Assembly: GCA_016183655.1 (NCBI GenBank)
Contig: JACPEH010000016.1
Span: forward strand, 182,827 to 246,826
DNA: 64,000 bases
DNA from: Rhodocyclales bacterium
GTDB taxonomy: Bacteria > Pseudomonadota > Gammaproteobacteria > Burkholderiales > Rhodocyclaceae
Direction of reading: 5' to 3'
Part shown: one piece after another, positions 23,373 to 32,841 of the stretch
Position numbering within the stretch: position 1 is the stretch's first letter
Layout of the letters: each line of letters begins with the position of its first letter
The notes under the pieces: model-generated
Database searches by the model: none
What the model saw: the letters and a program-made list of their open reading frames with translations, nothing else
Told to the model about the DNA's origin: nothing
Made by a program: the position numbers and the translations under genes

Positions 23373-26300
23373 ATGATTTCCCCCAGCCAAGACGCAACAG
23401 CCGAAATCCTGCCCTGGCGCACGCGGCTGCTTCGCTTCCTTGACAGCGGCCACCAGTTCACCGAGCTGGAGCGCGAACTCAGCTACAAGCATCGCTTCGT
23501 CAATACCGTCTTCACTGCCGCCGGAGCGATCGTCGCGCTGTTCGGCGTCTGGCGACTGCTTTCCGGCGAGAACGTCGTCGTCGGCACCCTCGACGTGCTC
23601 TTCGGCATCGCCGCCGGCGGGCTGATCCTCATTCTCCGCCGCAGCGACAAGGAGGCGGTGGCCCCGATCGGGACCCTGGTGCTGGCACTGTCGCTGCTGC
23701 TCTTCAGCGTGGTGTACGTGCTGATCCCGGAGACCGTGCGCAGCGGCCCCTTCCTGCTCATCACCGCCTCCGCCTTCTTCCTCAAGGGCAGCCGCAACGG
23801 CCTGCGCTGGACGCTGCTCTGCGTCGCCGTGCTGCTGATCGTCGAACAGCTTCCCGCCCCCTACGCCAAAGGCTGGTATGCGGCGCTGACCAGCATCCTC
23901 GACATCGTCTGCCTGACCCTGCTGCTGGCCCTCTACGAGATGCAAAAGGACCATGACGCCGAGGACCTGCGCAGCAACGAGGAGATGTTCCGAACCATCT
24001 TCAACTCGGCGAACGACGCCATCTTCCTCGTCGACGGCGGACGCTTCGCGCAATGGAACTCGGCCGCCTCCGCACTGTTTCGCTGCGACGCGGAATGCTT
24101 TTCCGGGCAGCGCCTGCGTGACCTGGTCTCGGCCGACAACCCGCCGCCGCTGATCGACGCGCTGGAGCGCGCCGAGCAGGCGGCGACCGTGGAAAAATCG
24201 GGGTCGATCGAACTCCTGCTGCGCCGACCGAGCGGCGCGGATTTCTACGCCAGCCTGCGGCTGACGCCGGTCACGATCGCCGGCAAGGTGATGACGCAGG
24301 CGATCATCCGCGACATCGATGCGCGCAAGCGCACCGAAATCGAGCTGGCGCAGCATCGCGAGGAACTGGAACAGCGCGTCCGGGAACGAACGCGCCGCCT
24401 GGAGGAAAGCGAAATCCGCTTCGCGCGCCTGCTCGAACTGACGGCGGAAGGCATTTTCCTGCACGAGAACGGCGTCATCGTCGATGCCACCAATGCCTTC
24501 TGCCGGCTGACCGGCTACGTCAAGCAGGAGTTGATCGGCCGCAATTTCATTTCCCTGCTGATCTATCCCGACGACACGCCGCGGGTTCTCGACTACATCG
24601 CGGCGGCAGGCACGCAGCCCTACGAGCTGACCATCGTCCGCAACGACGGCACGACCATCGAGATCGAGGCCTTCGGCCGCGCCGTCGACTTCGAGAACCG
24701 CCCGTTGCGCGCCGGCGTCTGGCGCGACATCTCGGCGCGCAAGGAGATCGAACGCAACCTGCGCAAGTCGCAGCAGGCCGCGGAAGAGACGACGCGGGCG
24801 AAAAGCGCCTTCATCGCCAACATGAGCCACGAAATCCGGACGCCGCTGAGCGCCATCATCGGCATCACCCATCAGTTGCAGCGCGACGCCAGCGACCCGG
24901 CGCAGCAGGACCGGCTCGAACGCGTCACCGGCGCCGCGCGGCACCTGTTGATGGTACTCACCGACATCCTCGACATCTCGAAGATCGAAGCCAGCAAACT
25001 GGTCCTCGAACACCGCCCGTTCAGCCTGCGCAAGATGCTCAACGGCGTCACCGACCTGATCCAGGATGCCGCCGAGCAGAAAGGCCTGGCCTTCCGCATC
25101 CTCGCCGACGACCGCATTCCGCCGGTGCTGCATGGCGACGCCGTGCGCCTGTCGCAGATCCTGGTCAACCTGGCGAGCAATTCGGTGAAGTTCACCGAAG
25201 TCGGCAACGTCACGCTGTGGGTATCGGCCACGGCCGTCAGCAGCACTTCGGCGACGCTCCGCTTCCGCATCAGCGACAGCGGAATCGGCATGACGCCCGA
25301 GCAGCAGGCGCGCCTCTTCCGGGATTTCGAGCAGGCCGAGAGTTCGACCACGCGCAAGTACGGCGGCACCGGACTCGGGCTGTCGATCAGCCGGCGGCTG
25401 GTCGAGTTGATGGGTAGCCAGATCCACGTGCGCAGCAACGTCGGCCAGGGCAGCGAGTTCTGGTTCGAAGTCACGCTACCAGTGGCGATCATCCCGCCCG
25501 AAGCGGTGGAATCCGCCGCTCCGGAAATCACCGCGGCGATGATCCGGGAAACCTACGGCGGAGCGCGCATCCTCCTCGTCGAGGACACCCCGATCAACCA
25601 GGAAGTGGCGCTCGACCTGTTGCAGGAGGCAGGCTTGCTGACCGATGTCGCCGACAACGGCAAGCAGGCGCTTGAACGTCTCGTCGACGATCGCTTCGAT
25701 CTGGTCCTGATGGACTTGCAGATGCCGATCATGGACGGCCTGACGGCGACGCAGGAAATTCGCGCCCGACCGGGGAACGAGGCGATACCGATCATCGCGA
25801 TGACGGCCAACGCATACATCGAGGACCGCCAGCGCTGCCTGCAGGCCGGGATGAACGACTACATCGCCAAACCGATCGAGCCGTCGCTCCTGTTTGCCGT
25901 CCTCGCCCGCTGGCTACCCCGGCACGCGGCGACGGCGGGCGACGCCGCCGTCAGGGCAAGTGCCTGCACGACGGCGGAACCGCTGCCCCTGGCTGCGGGC
26001 AGCGCCGAAGCCGCCATCGAAAAACTGGCGGCGACCGCGGAGTTCGCGGCGATCTCCGGCGTCGCGCTGGCGCAGCGCAAACCGGTGCGCTATCTGGAAC
26101 TGCTCGCCCAGTTCTTCAGCGAGCACGGCAGCGACGGCGAACGCCTGCGGCAGCTGCTGGCCGACGACACGCCGGCCAGCCGCAGCGAAGCGCTGCGATT
26201 GGCCCATACCCTCAAAGGACTCGCCGCCACCTTCGGCATGAGCACGCTGCTCGGGGAGGCGGAGCACCTTTACCGGCGACTCGACGCGGGCGTCCTCGCT

Positions 26301-26390
26301 GCCGACGTCGTGGATAGCGCCACCGATCTGCGCCGCGCCATCGACGCCCTCCGCGAGACGGCAGCGACCGTCACGCCGCTGATGGAATGA
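23373..26390 (+). CDS. Hybrid sensor histidine kinase with two PAS, receiver and Hpt domains
   Basis: This 1005-residue membrane kinase begins with five or six membrane segments (about residues 40-190). Two PAS-like domains follow (about 200-325 and 355-465) joined by a coiled coil. The HisKA domain has the phospho-acceptor H486 in MSHEIRTPL. The ATPase domain has the usual glycine boxes (FRISDSGIGM, GGTGLGLSI). A receiver has D781 in LMDLQMP, and a C-terminal Hpt domain has H945 in LAHTLKG. It is therefore a complete internal phosphorelay of the BarA/ArcB class. GGAG precedes the ATG at 23373. No dedicated output regulator lies next to it; the stimulus is unknown. Confidence 0.95.
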   Translation: MISPSQDATAEILPWRTRLLRFLDSGHQFTELERELSYKHRFVNTVFTAAGAIVALFGVWRLLSGENVVVGTLDVLFGIAAGGLILILRRSDKEAVAPIGTLVLALSLLLFSVVYVLIPETVRSGPFLLITASAFFLKGSRNGLRWTLLCVAVLLIVEQLPAPYAKGWYAALTSILDIVCLTLLLALYEMQKDHDAEDLRSNEEMFRTIFNSANDAIFLVDGGRFAQWNSAASALFRCDAECFSGQRLRDLVSADNPPPLIDALERAEQAATVEKSGSIELLLRRPSGADFYASLRLTPVTIAGKVMTQAIIRDIDARKRTEIELAQHREELEQRVRERTRRLEESEIRFARLLELTAEGIFLHENGVIVDATNAFCRLTGYVKQELIGRNFISLLIYPDDTPRVLDYIAAAGTQPYELTIVRNDGTTIEIEAFGRAVDFENRPLRAGVWRDISARKEIERNLRKSQQAAEETTRAKSAFIANMSHEIRTPLSAIIGITHQLQRDASDPAQQDRLERVTGAARHLLMVLTDILDISKIEASKLVLEHRPFSLRKMLNGVTDLIQDAAEQKGLAFRILADDRIPPVLHGDAVRLSQILVNLASNSVKFTEVGNVTLWVSATAVSSTSATLRFRISDSGIGMTPEQQARLFRDFEQAESSTTRKYGGTGLGLSISRRLVELMGSQIHVRSNVGQGSEFWFEVTLPVAIIPPEAVESAAPEITAAMIRETYGGARILLVEDTPINQEVALDLLQEAGLLTDVADNGKQALERLVDDRFDLVLMDLQMPIMDGLTATQEIRARPGNEAIPIIAMTANAYIEDRQRCLQAGMNDYIAKPIEPSLLFAVLARWLPRHAATAGDAAVRASACTTAEPLPLAAGSAEAAIEKLAATAEFAAISGVALAQRKPVRYLELLAQFFSEHGSDGERLRQLLADDTPASRSEALRLAHTLKGLAATFGMSTLLGEAEHLYRRLDAGVLAADVVDSATDLRRAIDALRETAATVTPLME

Positions 26391-26479
26391 CGGCAAGGGG
26401 CGACCGTCGGCATTCCCGCTCCGCTATCCGAGCGGATCGCTGCCGCACCACCGACAACGGCTGCAGCAGATCATCGGAC

Positions 26480-26510
26480 GAAAAAAAGCCCCGGCATCGA
26501 ACCGGGGCTT
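26480..26510 (-). terminator. Terminator of the acyl-CoA dehydrogenase/etf operon
   Basis: On the minus strand the stem AAGCCCCGG / CCGGGGCTT is followed by seven T. It lies 22 bases past the acyl-CoA dehydrogenase stop codon. Confidence 0.9.
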
Positions 26511-26531
26511 CGCATTGCGGCCGAGGCCGGA

Positions 26532-28337
26532 TCAGAACATCGATTCGTCCAGCGCCAGCGCGCCGCTGGCGCCTTCGATGACGGTCGTCGCCAGCCCCTG
26601 GGCGCGGGTCAGCTGGTGGTCGGCGAAGAAGCGCGCGGTGACGATCTTGGCCGGGAAGAACGGATCGCTGTCGCCGCCGTCGATCTTCGCCTGCGCGACC
26701 AGTGCGGCGCGCGCCATCTGCCAGCCGCCGGCGACGATGCCGAACAGCCAGAGGAAGGGCACGGCGCCGACCGAGGTCGCGCGCACGTCCTTGGCGTAGT
26801 TGGCGACGATCCACTCCGCTGCCTTCTCCAGCTCGTTCACGCCGGCGGCGAAGCGCTGGCGGATGGCGGCGAAATGCTCGCCGTTCTTTCCACCACTCTG
26901 CTCGGCCAGATCGGCGTCGAGCCGGCGCATCATGCCGATCACCGCCTTGATCGTGGCGCCGCCTTCGCGCGCCATCTTGCGGCCGATCAGGTCGTTGGCC
27001 TGGATGCCGGTGGTGCCTTCGTAGATGGTCGAGATGCGCACGTCGCGCAGGTGCTGTGCGGCGCCGGTTTCCTCGATGAAGCCCATGCCGCCGTGCACCT
27101 GCACGCCGGTGGTAGCGACATCGACGCCGACCTCGGTGCTCCAGCCCTTGACCACCGGGATCATCAGGTCGACGAAGGCCTGGTTCTGCTTGCGCGCTTC
27201 CGGGTCCGGGTGATGCACGGCGGCGTCGTGCGCGGCGCCGACGACATAGGCCAGCGCCCGCGTCGCCTCGACCTGCGAACGCATGCTCATCAGCATGCGG
27301 CGCACGTCCGGGTGGTTGATGATCGCCACCTTGCCGCCGCCGCGGACGCCGACGTCGGTGCCCTGGATGCGGTCCTTGGCATAGGTCACGGCACGCTGGT
27401 AAGCGCGCTCGCCGTCGGCGACGCCTTCCAGGCCGACGCCGAAGCGGGCAGCGTTCATCATGATGAACATGTATTCGAGGCCGCGGTTCTCCTGGCCGAC
27501 GAGGTAACCGACGGCACCGCCGTGGTCACCGTAGGCCATCACCGCCGTCGGGCTGGCATGGATGCCGAGCTTGTGCTCGATCGACACGCACCAGGCGTCG
27601 TTGCGCGCGCCGAGCGAGCCGTCGGCGTTGACCATGAATTTCGGCACGACGAACAGCGAGATGCCCTTGACGCCTTCCGGAGCCGTCGGCGTGCGCGCCA
27701 GCACGAGGTGCACGAGGTTGTCCGCCATGTCGTGCTCGCCGTAGGTGATGAAGATCTTCTGGCCGAAGATCTTGTAGGTGCCATCAGCCTGCGGCTCGGC
27801 CTTGGTGCGCACGGCAGCGAGGTCGGAACCGGCGTTCGGCTCGGTCAGGTTCATCGTCCCGGTCCACACGCCGGAGACCATCTTCTCCAGGTAGGTCGCC
27901 TTCAGCTCGTCGGAGCCGGCCAGCACCAGTGCCTCGATGGCGCCGGTAGTCAGCAGCGGGCACAGCGAGAAGGCATGGTTGGCCGACTTCCACATCTCGG
28001 TGACGCAGGCATTGACCACCTTCGGCAGGCCCTGGCCGCCGAATTCCGGCTCGCAGGCCAGCGCCGACCAGCCATTCTCGACGAACTGCGCATAGGCCTC
28101 CTTGAAGCCCTTCGGCATCGTCACCTGCTTGTCGTGCCACTTCGCGCCTTCCTGGTCGCCCGGGATGTTCAGCGGCGACAGCACGCCTTCGGCGAACTTG
28201 GCGGCCTCTTCGAGAATGGCATCGACCAGGTCCGGCGTCGCCTCCTCGCAGCCGGGCAGCTTCGACACCTGCTCGAGCCCTGCCAGCTCCTTGAGCACGA
28301 ACTGCATGTCGCGGACCGGGGCAATGTATTCACTCAT
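26532..28337 (-). CDS. Acyl-CoA dehydrogenase, long (about 600-residue) class
   Basis: This FAD enzyme of 601 residues oxidises an acyl-CoA to the enoyl-CoA and passes electrons to ETF. The central acyl-CoA dehydrogenase motifs are clear (TGTMNLTEPNAGSDLAAVRTK, given here as TGTMNLTEPNAGSD, and KIFITYGEHDMADNLVHLVLA, given as KIFITYGEHDMADN). The extra N- and C-terminal regions are those of the long class that includes DmdC-like methylmercaptopropionyl-CoA dehydrogenases and general fatty acyl dehydrogenases. The exact substrate is open. It is the last gene of the etfB-etfA-CbiM-like-dehydrogenase cluster and ends at a strong terminator. AGGAGAACAG lies just before the ATG. Confidence 0.94.
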   Translation of the reverse strand: MSEYIAPVRDMQFVLKELAGLEQVSKLPGCEEATPDLVDAILEEAAKFAEGVLSPLNIPGDQEGAKWHDKQVTMPKGFKEAYAQFVENGWSALACEPEFGGQGLPKVVNACVTEMWKSANHAFSLCPLLTTGAIEALVLAGSDELKATYLEKMVSGVWTGTMNLTEPNAGSDLAAVRTKAEPQADGTYKIFGQKIFITYGEHDMADNLVHLVLARTPTAPEGVKGISLFVVPKFMVNADGSLGARNDAWCVSIEHKLGIHASPTAVMAYGDHGGAVGYLVGQENRGLEYMFIMMNAARFGVGLEGVADGERAYQRAVTYAKDRIQGTDVGVRGGGKVAIINHPDVRRMLMSMRSQVEATRALAYVVGAAHDAAVHHPDPEARKQNQAFVDLMIPVVKGWSTEVGVDVATTGVQVHGGMGFIEETGAAQHLRDVRISTIYEGTTGIQANDLIGRKMAREGGATIKAVIGMMRRLDADLAEQSGGKNGEHFAAIRQRFAAGVNELEKAAEWIVANYAKDVRATSVGAVPFLWLFGIVAGGWQMARAALVAQAKIDGGDSDPFFPAKIVTARFFADHQLTRAQGLATTVIEGASGALALDESMF

Positions 28338-28382
28338 TTTCTGTTCTCCTGTTGATTGGCTAGCTTGGTTTGGTTCATTGCG

Positions 28383-29048
28383 CTACTTGCCGAGCAGGTA
28401 GCGCGAATCCTCGAAGGTGGCGACCCATTGCGGGCGGTAGACGACAAACAGCGTAAGCACCATGCCCGACAGCCAGGCCTCGGAAAAAGCCAGCAGGCCG
28501 AGATACGGCAGGTACTCGGCAAGCACGTAGTCGGCGCGGTAGGCACCGGCGGCGACGAGCAGGCCGCAGGCTGCCACGCCGACGGCGAGGATCGACAGCG
28601 CGGCGCCGAAGAAACCGTTGGCGAAGAGGTAGACGAAGAGCTGGCGCGGCAGGAAGCGTTCGCTGAAGCGCAGCACGCCGCGGCTGACGGCCACGCTGAC
28701 GCCCGCCATCAGCAGCGCATTGGCGGCGAAGCTTGCCCAGCCGGCCTCGCCGTTCAGCGTCACCCCGGCAAGCGCCGCGCACAGGCCGAGGAAGGCCAGG
28801 CCGGGCCCGAAGGCGAGCGCCAGCACGGCGGCGCCGATCAGGTGCAGCGACAGGCCGGGCTTGATCCCGGCATCCAGGCTCCACAGCAGCACCAGCACGA
28901 CGATGGTGCCGAGCCAGGCATTGCAGCGGGACGGGTCGGACAGGCGCCGCCAGGGCGCCCGCCAGAGCACGCGCAGGAACAACGGAATGAACAGCAGCCA
29001 CGTGGCCATCGTCCAGGCGCCGGTCAGCAAGCCGTCCGGCAGGTTCAC
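28383..29048 (-). CDS. CbiM-like integral membrane protein (COG3235-type)
   Basis: This 221-residue protein has about six membrane segments and starts MNLPDGLL, like the MHIPDGF start of CbiM/NikM, the substrate-capture subunits of cobalt and nickel ECF transporters. The second residue is Asn, not the His that ligates metal in CbiM, and no CbiN, CbiQ or CbiO genes are nearby. It ends with EDSRYLLGK. It resembles a family of orphan CbiM-like membrane proteins; function is unknown and metal uptake is doubtful. It lies between etfA (24 bases) and the acyl-CoA dehydrogenase gene (45 bases) on the same strand, so it is probably cotranscribed with both, which is unexpected for a metal transporter. 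Confidence 0.8.
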   Translation of the reverse strand: MNLPDGLLTGAWTMATWLLFIPLFLRVLWRAPWRRLSDPSRCNAWLGTIVVLVLLWSLDAGIKPGLSLHLIGAAVLALAFGPGLAFLGLCAALAGVTLNGEAGWASFAANALLMAGVSVAVSRGVLRFSERFLPRQLFVYLFANGFFGAALSILAVGVAACGLLVAAGAYRADYVLAEYLPYLGLLAFSEAWLSGMVLTLFVVYRPQWVATFEDSRYLLGK

Positions 29049-29072
29049 GTCGCTCCCCTTCCCGCCCGTCCG

Positions 29073-30011
29073 TCAGACTGCCGCGGTCAGCTGCGGCACG
29101 ACCTCGAACAGGTCGCCGACGAGGCCGTAGTCGGCCACCTGGAAGATCGGCGCTTCCGGATCCTTGTTGATCGCCACGATCACCTTCGAATCCTTCATGC
29201 CGGCCAGATGCTGGATAGCACCGGAGATGCCGACCGCGATGTACAGCTGCGGCGCGACGATCTTGCCGGTCTGGCCGACCTGATAGTCGTTCGGCACGAA
29301 GCCGGCGTCCACCGCCGCACGCGAGGCGCCGAGCGCGGCGCCAAGCTTGTCGGCGAGCGGTTCGAGCAGCGCGTGGTAGTTCTCGCCGTTGCCAACGCCG
29401 CGACCACCGGAAACGATGATCTTGGCGGCGGTCAGTTCCGGGCGCGCCGACTTGGTCAGCTCGCGACCGACCAGCTTGCAGTTGCCGGCGTCGGCCGCCG
29501 CAGCGACGTTCTCGACGGCGGCGCTGCCGCCGGCCGCAGCCGCGGCCTCGAAGGCGGTGGTGCGCACGGTGATGACCTTGACCGAATCGGACGACTGCAC
29601 CGTGGCCAGCACGTTGCCGGCGTAGATCGGGCGGACGAAAGTGTCGGCCGCTTCGACGCCGACGATGTCGGAGACCTGCGCCACGTCGAGCAGCGCGGCG
29701 ACGCGCGGCATGAAGTTCTTGCCGCCGGTGGTGGCCGGCGCGATCAGATGGCTGTAGGCGGCGCTCTTCGCCGTTTCGATGACCAGCGCGGCGATGTTCT
29801 CGGCGGTCTGGTCGGCGTAGTGGGCGGCGTCGGCCACCTTGACCTTGACGACGCCGGCGACCTGGGCCGCGGCTTCGGCGGCGCCGGCGCAGTTGCTGCC
29901 GGCGACCAGCACGTGGATGTCGCCGCCGATCTTCGCCGCCGCGGTGATCGCGTTCAGCGTAGCGGGCTTGAGGCTTGCGTTGTCGTGTTCAGCAATAACC
30001 AGGATCGCCAT
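29073..30011 (-). CDS. etfA: Electron transfer flavoprotein alpha subunit
   Basis: EtfA (312 residues) holds the FAD of the ETF heterodimer that collects electrons from acyl-CoA dehydrogenases. The C-terminal FAD domain is clear: [40 protein letters not shown] and [12 protein letters not shown]. Its start follows the etfB stop by one base, so translation is coupled. The operon partner below is a CbiM-like protein and then an acyl-CoA dehydrogenase; ETF-QO is encoded at 20607. Confidence 0.97.
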   Translation of the reverse strand: MAILVIAEHDNASLKPATLNAITAAAKIGGDIHVLVAGSNCAGAAEAAAQVAGVVKVKVADAAHYADQTAENIAALVIETAKSAAYSHLIAPATTGGKNFMPRVAALLDVAQVSDIVGVEAADTFVRPIYAGNVLATVQSSDSVKVITVRTTAFEAAAAAGGSAAVENVAAAADAGNCKLVGRELTKSARPELTAAKIIVSGGRGVGNGENYHALLEPLADKLGAALGASRAAVDAGFVPNDYQVGQTGKIVAPQLYIAVGISGAIQHLAGMKDSKVIVAINKDPEAPIFQVADYGLVGDLFEVVPQLTAAV

Positions 30012-30012
30012 G

Positions 30013-30762
30013 TCAGATCACCTTCGCTTCGTTCTTCAGTTTTGCCACGAGGTCAGCCACGTCGGCGACCTTCACTCCGGCCTGCCGCTTCGCCGGCTCG
30101 GCCACCTTCAGCGTCTTCAGGCGCGGCGCGACATCGACGCCAAAATCCGCCGGCTTGACGGTGTCGAGCGGCTTCTTCTTCGCCTTCATGATGTTCGGCA
30201 GCGTCGCGTAACGCGGCTCGTTCAGGCGCAGATCGGTCGTAATCACCGCCGGCAGCGGGATTTCCAGCGTTTCCAGGCCGCCGTCGACCTCGCGGGTCAC
30301 GGTCGCCCGGTCGCCGGCGATGACGACCTTCGAGGCGAAGGTGGCCTGCGGCCAGTCGAGCAGCGCCGCCAGCATCTGGCCGGTCTGGTTGGCGTCGTCG
30401 TCGATCGCCTGCTTGCCGAGGATCACCACCCTGGGTTGTTCCTTGTCGACCAGCGCCTTGAGCAGTTTGGCAACGGCCAGCGGCTGCAGTTCGGCATCGG
30501 TCTCGACCAGGATGCCGCGGTCGGCACCGATCGCCATCGCCGTGCGCAGGGTTTCCTGGCAGCCGGCAACGCCGGCGGAGACGGCCACCACCTCGGTGGC
30601 GACGCCGGCTTCCTTGAGGCGGACGGCCTCCTCGACGGCGATTTCGTCGAACGGGTTCATCGACATCTTGACGTTGGCGATATCGACGCCGGTACCGTCG
30701 CTTTTGACGCGCACCTTGACGTTGTAATCGACGACACGTTTCACGGGTACGAGAATCTTCAA
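30013..30762 (-). CDS. etfB: Electron transfer flavoprotein beta subunit
   Basis: EtfB (249 residues) is the AMP-binding partner of EtfA. It begins [19 protein letters not shown] and has the family signature [26 protein letters not shown] site precedes the ATG. It is the first gene of the operon etfB-etfA-CbiM-like-dehydrogenase. The TetR gene lies divergently, and two palindromic operators occupy the shared 226-base gap, so the operon is probably repressed by that regulator. Confidence 0.97.
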   Translation of the reverse strand: MKILVPVKRVVDYNVKVRVKSDGTGVDIANVKMSMNPFDEIAVEEAVRLKEAGVATEVVAVSAGVAGCQETLRTAMAIGADRGILVETDAELQPLAVAKLLKALVDKEQPRVVILGKQAIDDDANQTGQMLAALLDWPQATFASKVVIAGDRATVTREVDGGLETLEIPLPAVITTDLRLNEPRYATLPNIMKAKKKPLDTVKPADFGVDVAPRLKTLKVAEPAKRQAGVKVADVADLVAKLKNEAKVI

Positions 30763-30852
30763 GACTGCTCTCCTTAAAATGCGGCCATCCGGGCGACGGA
30801 GCCGAAGCTGTCAAATGACGCGACGATTATGTCACGCCACTTCCGGCGTCGT

Positions 30853-30882
30853 TTGACATTGCCTGCCGGGCGCCCGACAATA
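30853..30882 (+). promoter_or_regulatory. Candidate promoter of the TetR gene
   Basis: TTGACA (30853-30858) and GACAAT (30876-30881) are 17 bases apart, predicting a start near 30888, inside the first palindromic operator. This geometry suits autorepression. Confidence 0.55.
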
Positions 30883-30884
30883 AG

Positions 30885-30902
30885 CCATACTCTACGGTAT
30901 GG
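30885..30902. promoter_or_regulatory. TetR operator 1
   Basis: The palindrome CCATACTCTACGGTATGG has perfect 6-base arms (CCATAC / GTATGG). It lies between etfB and the TetR gene at the predicted TetR transcription start, and its centre is 24 bases from operator 2. Confidence 0.7.
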
Positions 30903-30908
30903 ATTGGT

Positions 30909-30926
30909 GCGTACGGTACCGTATGG
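30909..30926. promoter_or_regulatory. TetR operator 2
   Basis: GCGTACGGTACCGTATGG contains the perfect palindrome TACGGTACCGTA and matches operator 1 and the ETF-QO site at 20546 in its outer arms. It lies 63 bases upstream of the TetR start codon. Confidence 0.7.
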
Positions 30927-30988
30927 AAAAATCGCTGTCAAGCGCTCCGCATGGCAAAATTGCCGCCCTAACCCGACACCGGAACACG

Positions 30989-31561
30989 ATGAGCACTGAA
31001 CGACCGAGCCGTACCCAACTGGACCGCAACGACTGGATCGAAGGCGCCATCGACGTGCTCGCCGACCAGGGCGTCGCCGGCCTGCGCGTGGAAGTCCTGG
31101 CCAAGACCTTCGGCGTCACCAAGGGCAGTTTCTACTGGCACTTCAAGGACCGCCAGGACCTGCTCGACGCCGTCGTCGAGGTGTGGAAGGAAGGCCGCCT
31201 GCGCGACATCGAGAAGCAGACCACCGCCCCGCCGGGCAAGGAGCTGGAGCAGATCCACCACGTCATCGACGTCTACAGCGCGGTACGCAACCGCAAGGGG
31301 ATCTCGATCGAGCTGGCGGTGCGCGACTGGGCGCGCCACGATCCCAGGGTCAATGCCGTCGTCGAGGAAGTCGATTCCTACCGCCTCGAATGCACGCGCA
31401 AGCTGTTCGTCCAGCTCGGTTTTCCCGACGACGAGGCGCGCGCCCGCAGCATCCTCGTCTTCGCCTACGTCTTCGGCCACAGCCTGATGGCCTACGACCG
31501 CGAGAATCCGAAAGTCACCGAATTCAAGCGCTGGATCGCGGAACGGATCACCGGCCGGTAA
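30989..31561 (+). CDS. TetR-family repressor of the etf/acyl-CoA genes
   Basis: This 190-residue regulator has an N-terminal TetR helix-turn-helix (about residues 10-60; GLRVEVLAKTFGVTKGSFYWHF) and an all-helical ligand domain. I chose the ATG at 30989 (MSTERP); the longer frame from 30899 would run through both operators. It is divergent from etfB. Two palindromes of the same design lie in its promoter region, and a third precedes ETF-QO, so the protein probably controls itself, the etf operon and ETF-QO. The inducer is likely an acyl-CoA, by analogy with other TetR regulators of fatty acid or branched-chain breakdown; this is inference. Confidence 0.9.
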   Translation: MSTERPSRTQLDRNDWIEGAIDVLADQGVAGLRVEVLAKTFGVTKGSFYWHFKDRQDLLDAVVEVWKEGRLRDIEKQTTAPPGKELEQIHHVIDVYSAVRNRKGISIELAVRDWARHDPRVNAVVEEVDSYRLECTRKLFVQLGFPDDEARARSILVFAYVFGHSLMAYDRENPKVTEFKRWIAERITGR

Positions 31562-31573
31562 AATACCGGCACG

Positions 31574-32074
31574 ATGACCATCTCCGCCCCGCCCTCGCCG
31601 AACGCAGCAGGCAGCACGGAGGCCGCGACGCTGGCCGCATCCCGGCTGCACGCCTCGCCCGTGGTGCGCTGGCTGCTGTGGATCACCGGCTCGGTCGCCC
31701 TGCTGCTCGGCATCCTCGGCGTCTTCCTGCCGGTGCTGCCGACGACGCCGTTCATCCTGCTCGCCGCCGCCTGCTACGCCAAGGCCTCGGAGCGCTTCCA
31801 CCGGCGCCTGCTGGCGCATCGCAGCTTCGGCCCGGTGATCCGCGAGTGGGAGGAATACCGCAGCATGCCGCTGCGCACGAAGAAATTCGCGGTCAGCCTG
31901 ATGAGCCTGTCGATCGCCGTGTCGATCTGGGTCGTTGCCGCCTACCCGTGGGCGCAGGCCTTCCTCGCCGTGGTCGGCATCTGCGCCGGCACCTGGGTCT
32001 GGCGCATCCCGTCGCGCGACGCCGCGGCGGCGGCGGCTACTTCCCCGTCCACCTCGGTTGACGCTTCTCGGTGA
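31574..32074 (+). CDS. DUF454 (YbaN-like) inner-membrane protein
   Basis: This 166-residue protein has two hydrophobic regions and the DUF454 signature ILGVFLPVLPTTPFILLAA followed by CYAKASERFHRRLL. The N-terminal 25 and C-terminal 15 residues are low complexity. Members are inner-membrane proteins of unknown function. It starts 13 bases after the TetR gene on the same strand and could be cotranscribed. Its last 38 bases overlap the end of the convergent enoyl-CoA hydratase gene. Confidence 0.88.
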   Translation: MTISAPPSPNAAGSTEAATLAASRLHASPVVRWLLWITGSVALLLGILGVFLPVLPTTPFILLAAACYAKASERFHRRLLAHRSFGPVIREWEEYRSMPLRTKKFAVSLMSLSIAVSIWVVAAYPWAQAFLAVVGICAGTWVWRIPSRDAAAAAATSPSTSVDASR

Positions 32075-32825
32075 AGGCGTCGATGCCCTCGGCGGCGTCG
32101 GCCGCCATCATGTTGCAGGCCATCGTCTCGCCGGCCAGCTGGTAGGCGGCCGCGACCCCCATCTCCAACTGCTCGTAGAAGGCGCGCTTGCCCATGCCGA
32201 CCGCTAGCGGCGACTTGGCGACGATCGCCGCCGCCAGCGCGGCGACCTCGTCGTCGAGCCGCTCCGCCGGCACGACGCGGTTGACCAGTCCCTGCCGCAG
32301 CGCCGTCGGCGCGTCGATCAGGCCGCCGGTGAGCAGCATCTCCAGCGCCGCCTTGCGCCCAACGTTGCGCGACAGCGCGACCCCGGGTGAGGTGCAGAAC
32401 AGGCCGACGTTGATGCCGGAGGTGCCGAAGCGGGCGACGTCGGCCGCCACCGCCAGGTCGCAGGCGGCCACCAGCTGGCAGCCGGCCGCGGTGGCGACGC
32501 CATGGACGCGGGCGATCACCGGCTGCGGCAGCCGCTGCAGCGTCGTGCACACCTTGGCCATGGCCTTGAACAGCTGCTGCATGAACGATTTTTCCGGATG
32601 CGCGCGCATCTCGCGCAGGTCGTGCCCGGCGCAGAAGGCCTTGCCGGCGCCGGCGATCACCACGACGCGGACCGCCGGGTCGGCAGCGATGCCGTCGAGC
32701 GCCGCCTGCAGTTCGCCGAGCACCGCCAGCGACAGCGAATTGAACTGCGCCGGCCGGCTCAGCGTCAGCACCGCGACGCCGTCCGCCCGGTCTTCGCGCA
32801 GCAGCACCTGTTCCTGTTGTTCCAT
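32037..32825 (-). CDS. Enoyl-CoA hydratase/isomerase family protein
   Basis: This 262-residue crotonase-fold enzyme probably hydrates or isomerises an enoyl-CoA. The oxyanion-hole regions are visible: GKAFCAGHDLREM and the ATAAGCQLVAACDLAVAA region. In the second motif the usual GG/Glu positions read AAG-CQ and GINVGLFCTSPG, so one of the two catalytic glutamates of true hydratases may be missing, as in several ECHDC3-like members. GGGAGA precedes the ATG at proper distance. It lies just downstream of the mla-type operon; its start is 16 bases after the lipoprotein stop, suggesting cotranscription. Exact substrate is unknown. Confidence 0.9.
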   Translation of the reverse strand: MEQQEQVLLREDRADGVAVLTLSRPAQFNSLSLAVLGELQAALDGIAADPAVRVVVIAGAGKAFCAGHDLREMRAHPEKSFMQQLFKAMAKVCTTLQRLPQPVIARVHGVATAAGCQLVAACDLAVAADVARFGTSGINVGLFCTSPGVALSRNVGRKAALEMLLTGGLIDAPTALRQGLVNRVVPAERLDDEVAALAAAIVAKSPLAVGMGKRAFYEQLEMGVAAAYQLAGETMACNMMAADAAEGIDAFTEKRQPRWTGK

Positions 32826-32841
32826 GGCCGGGTCTCCCAGG

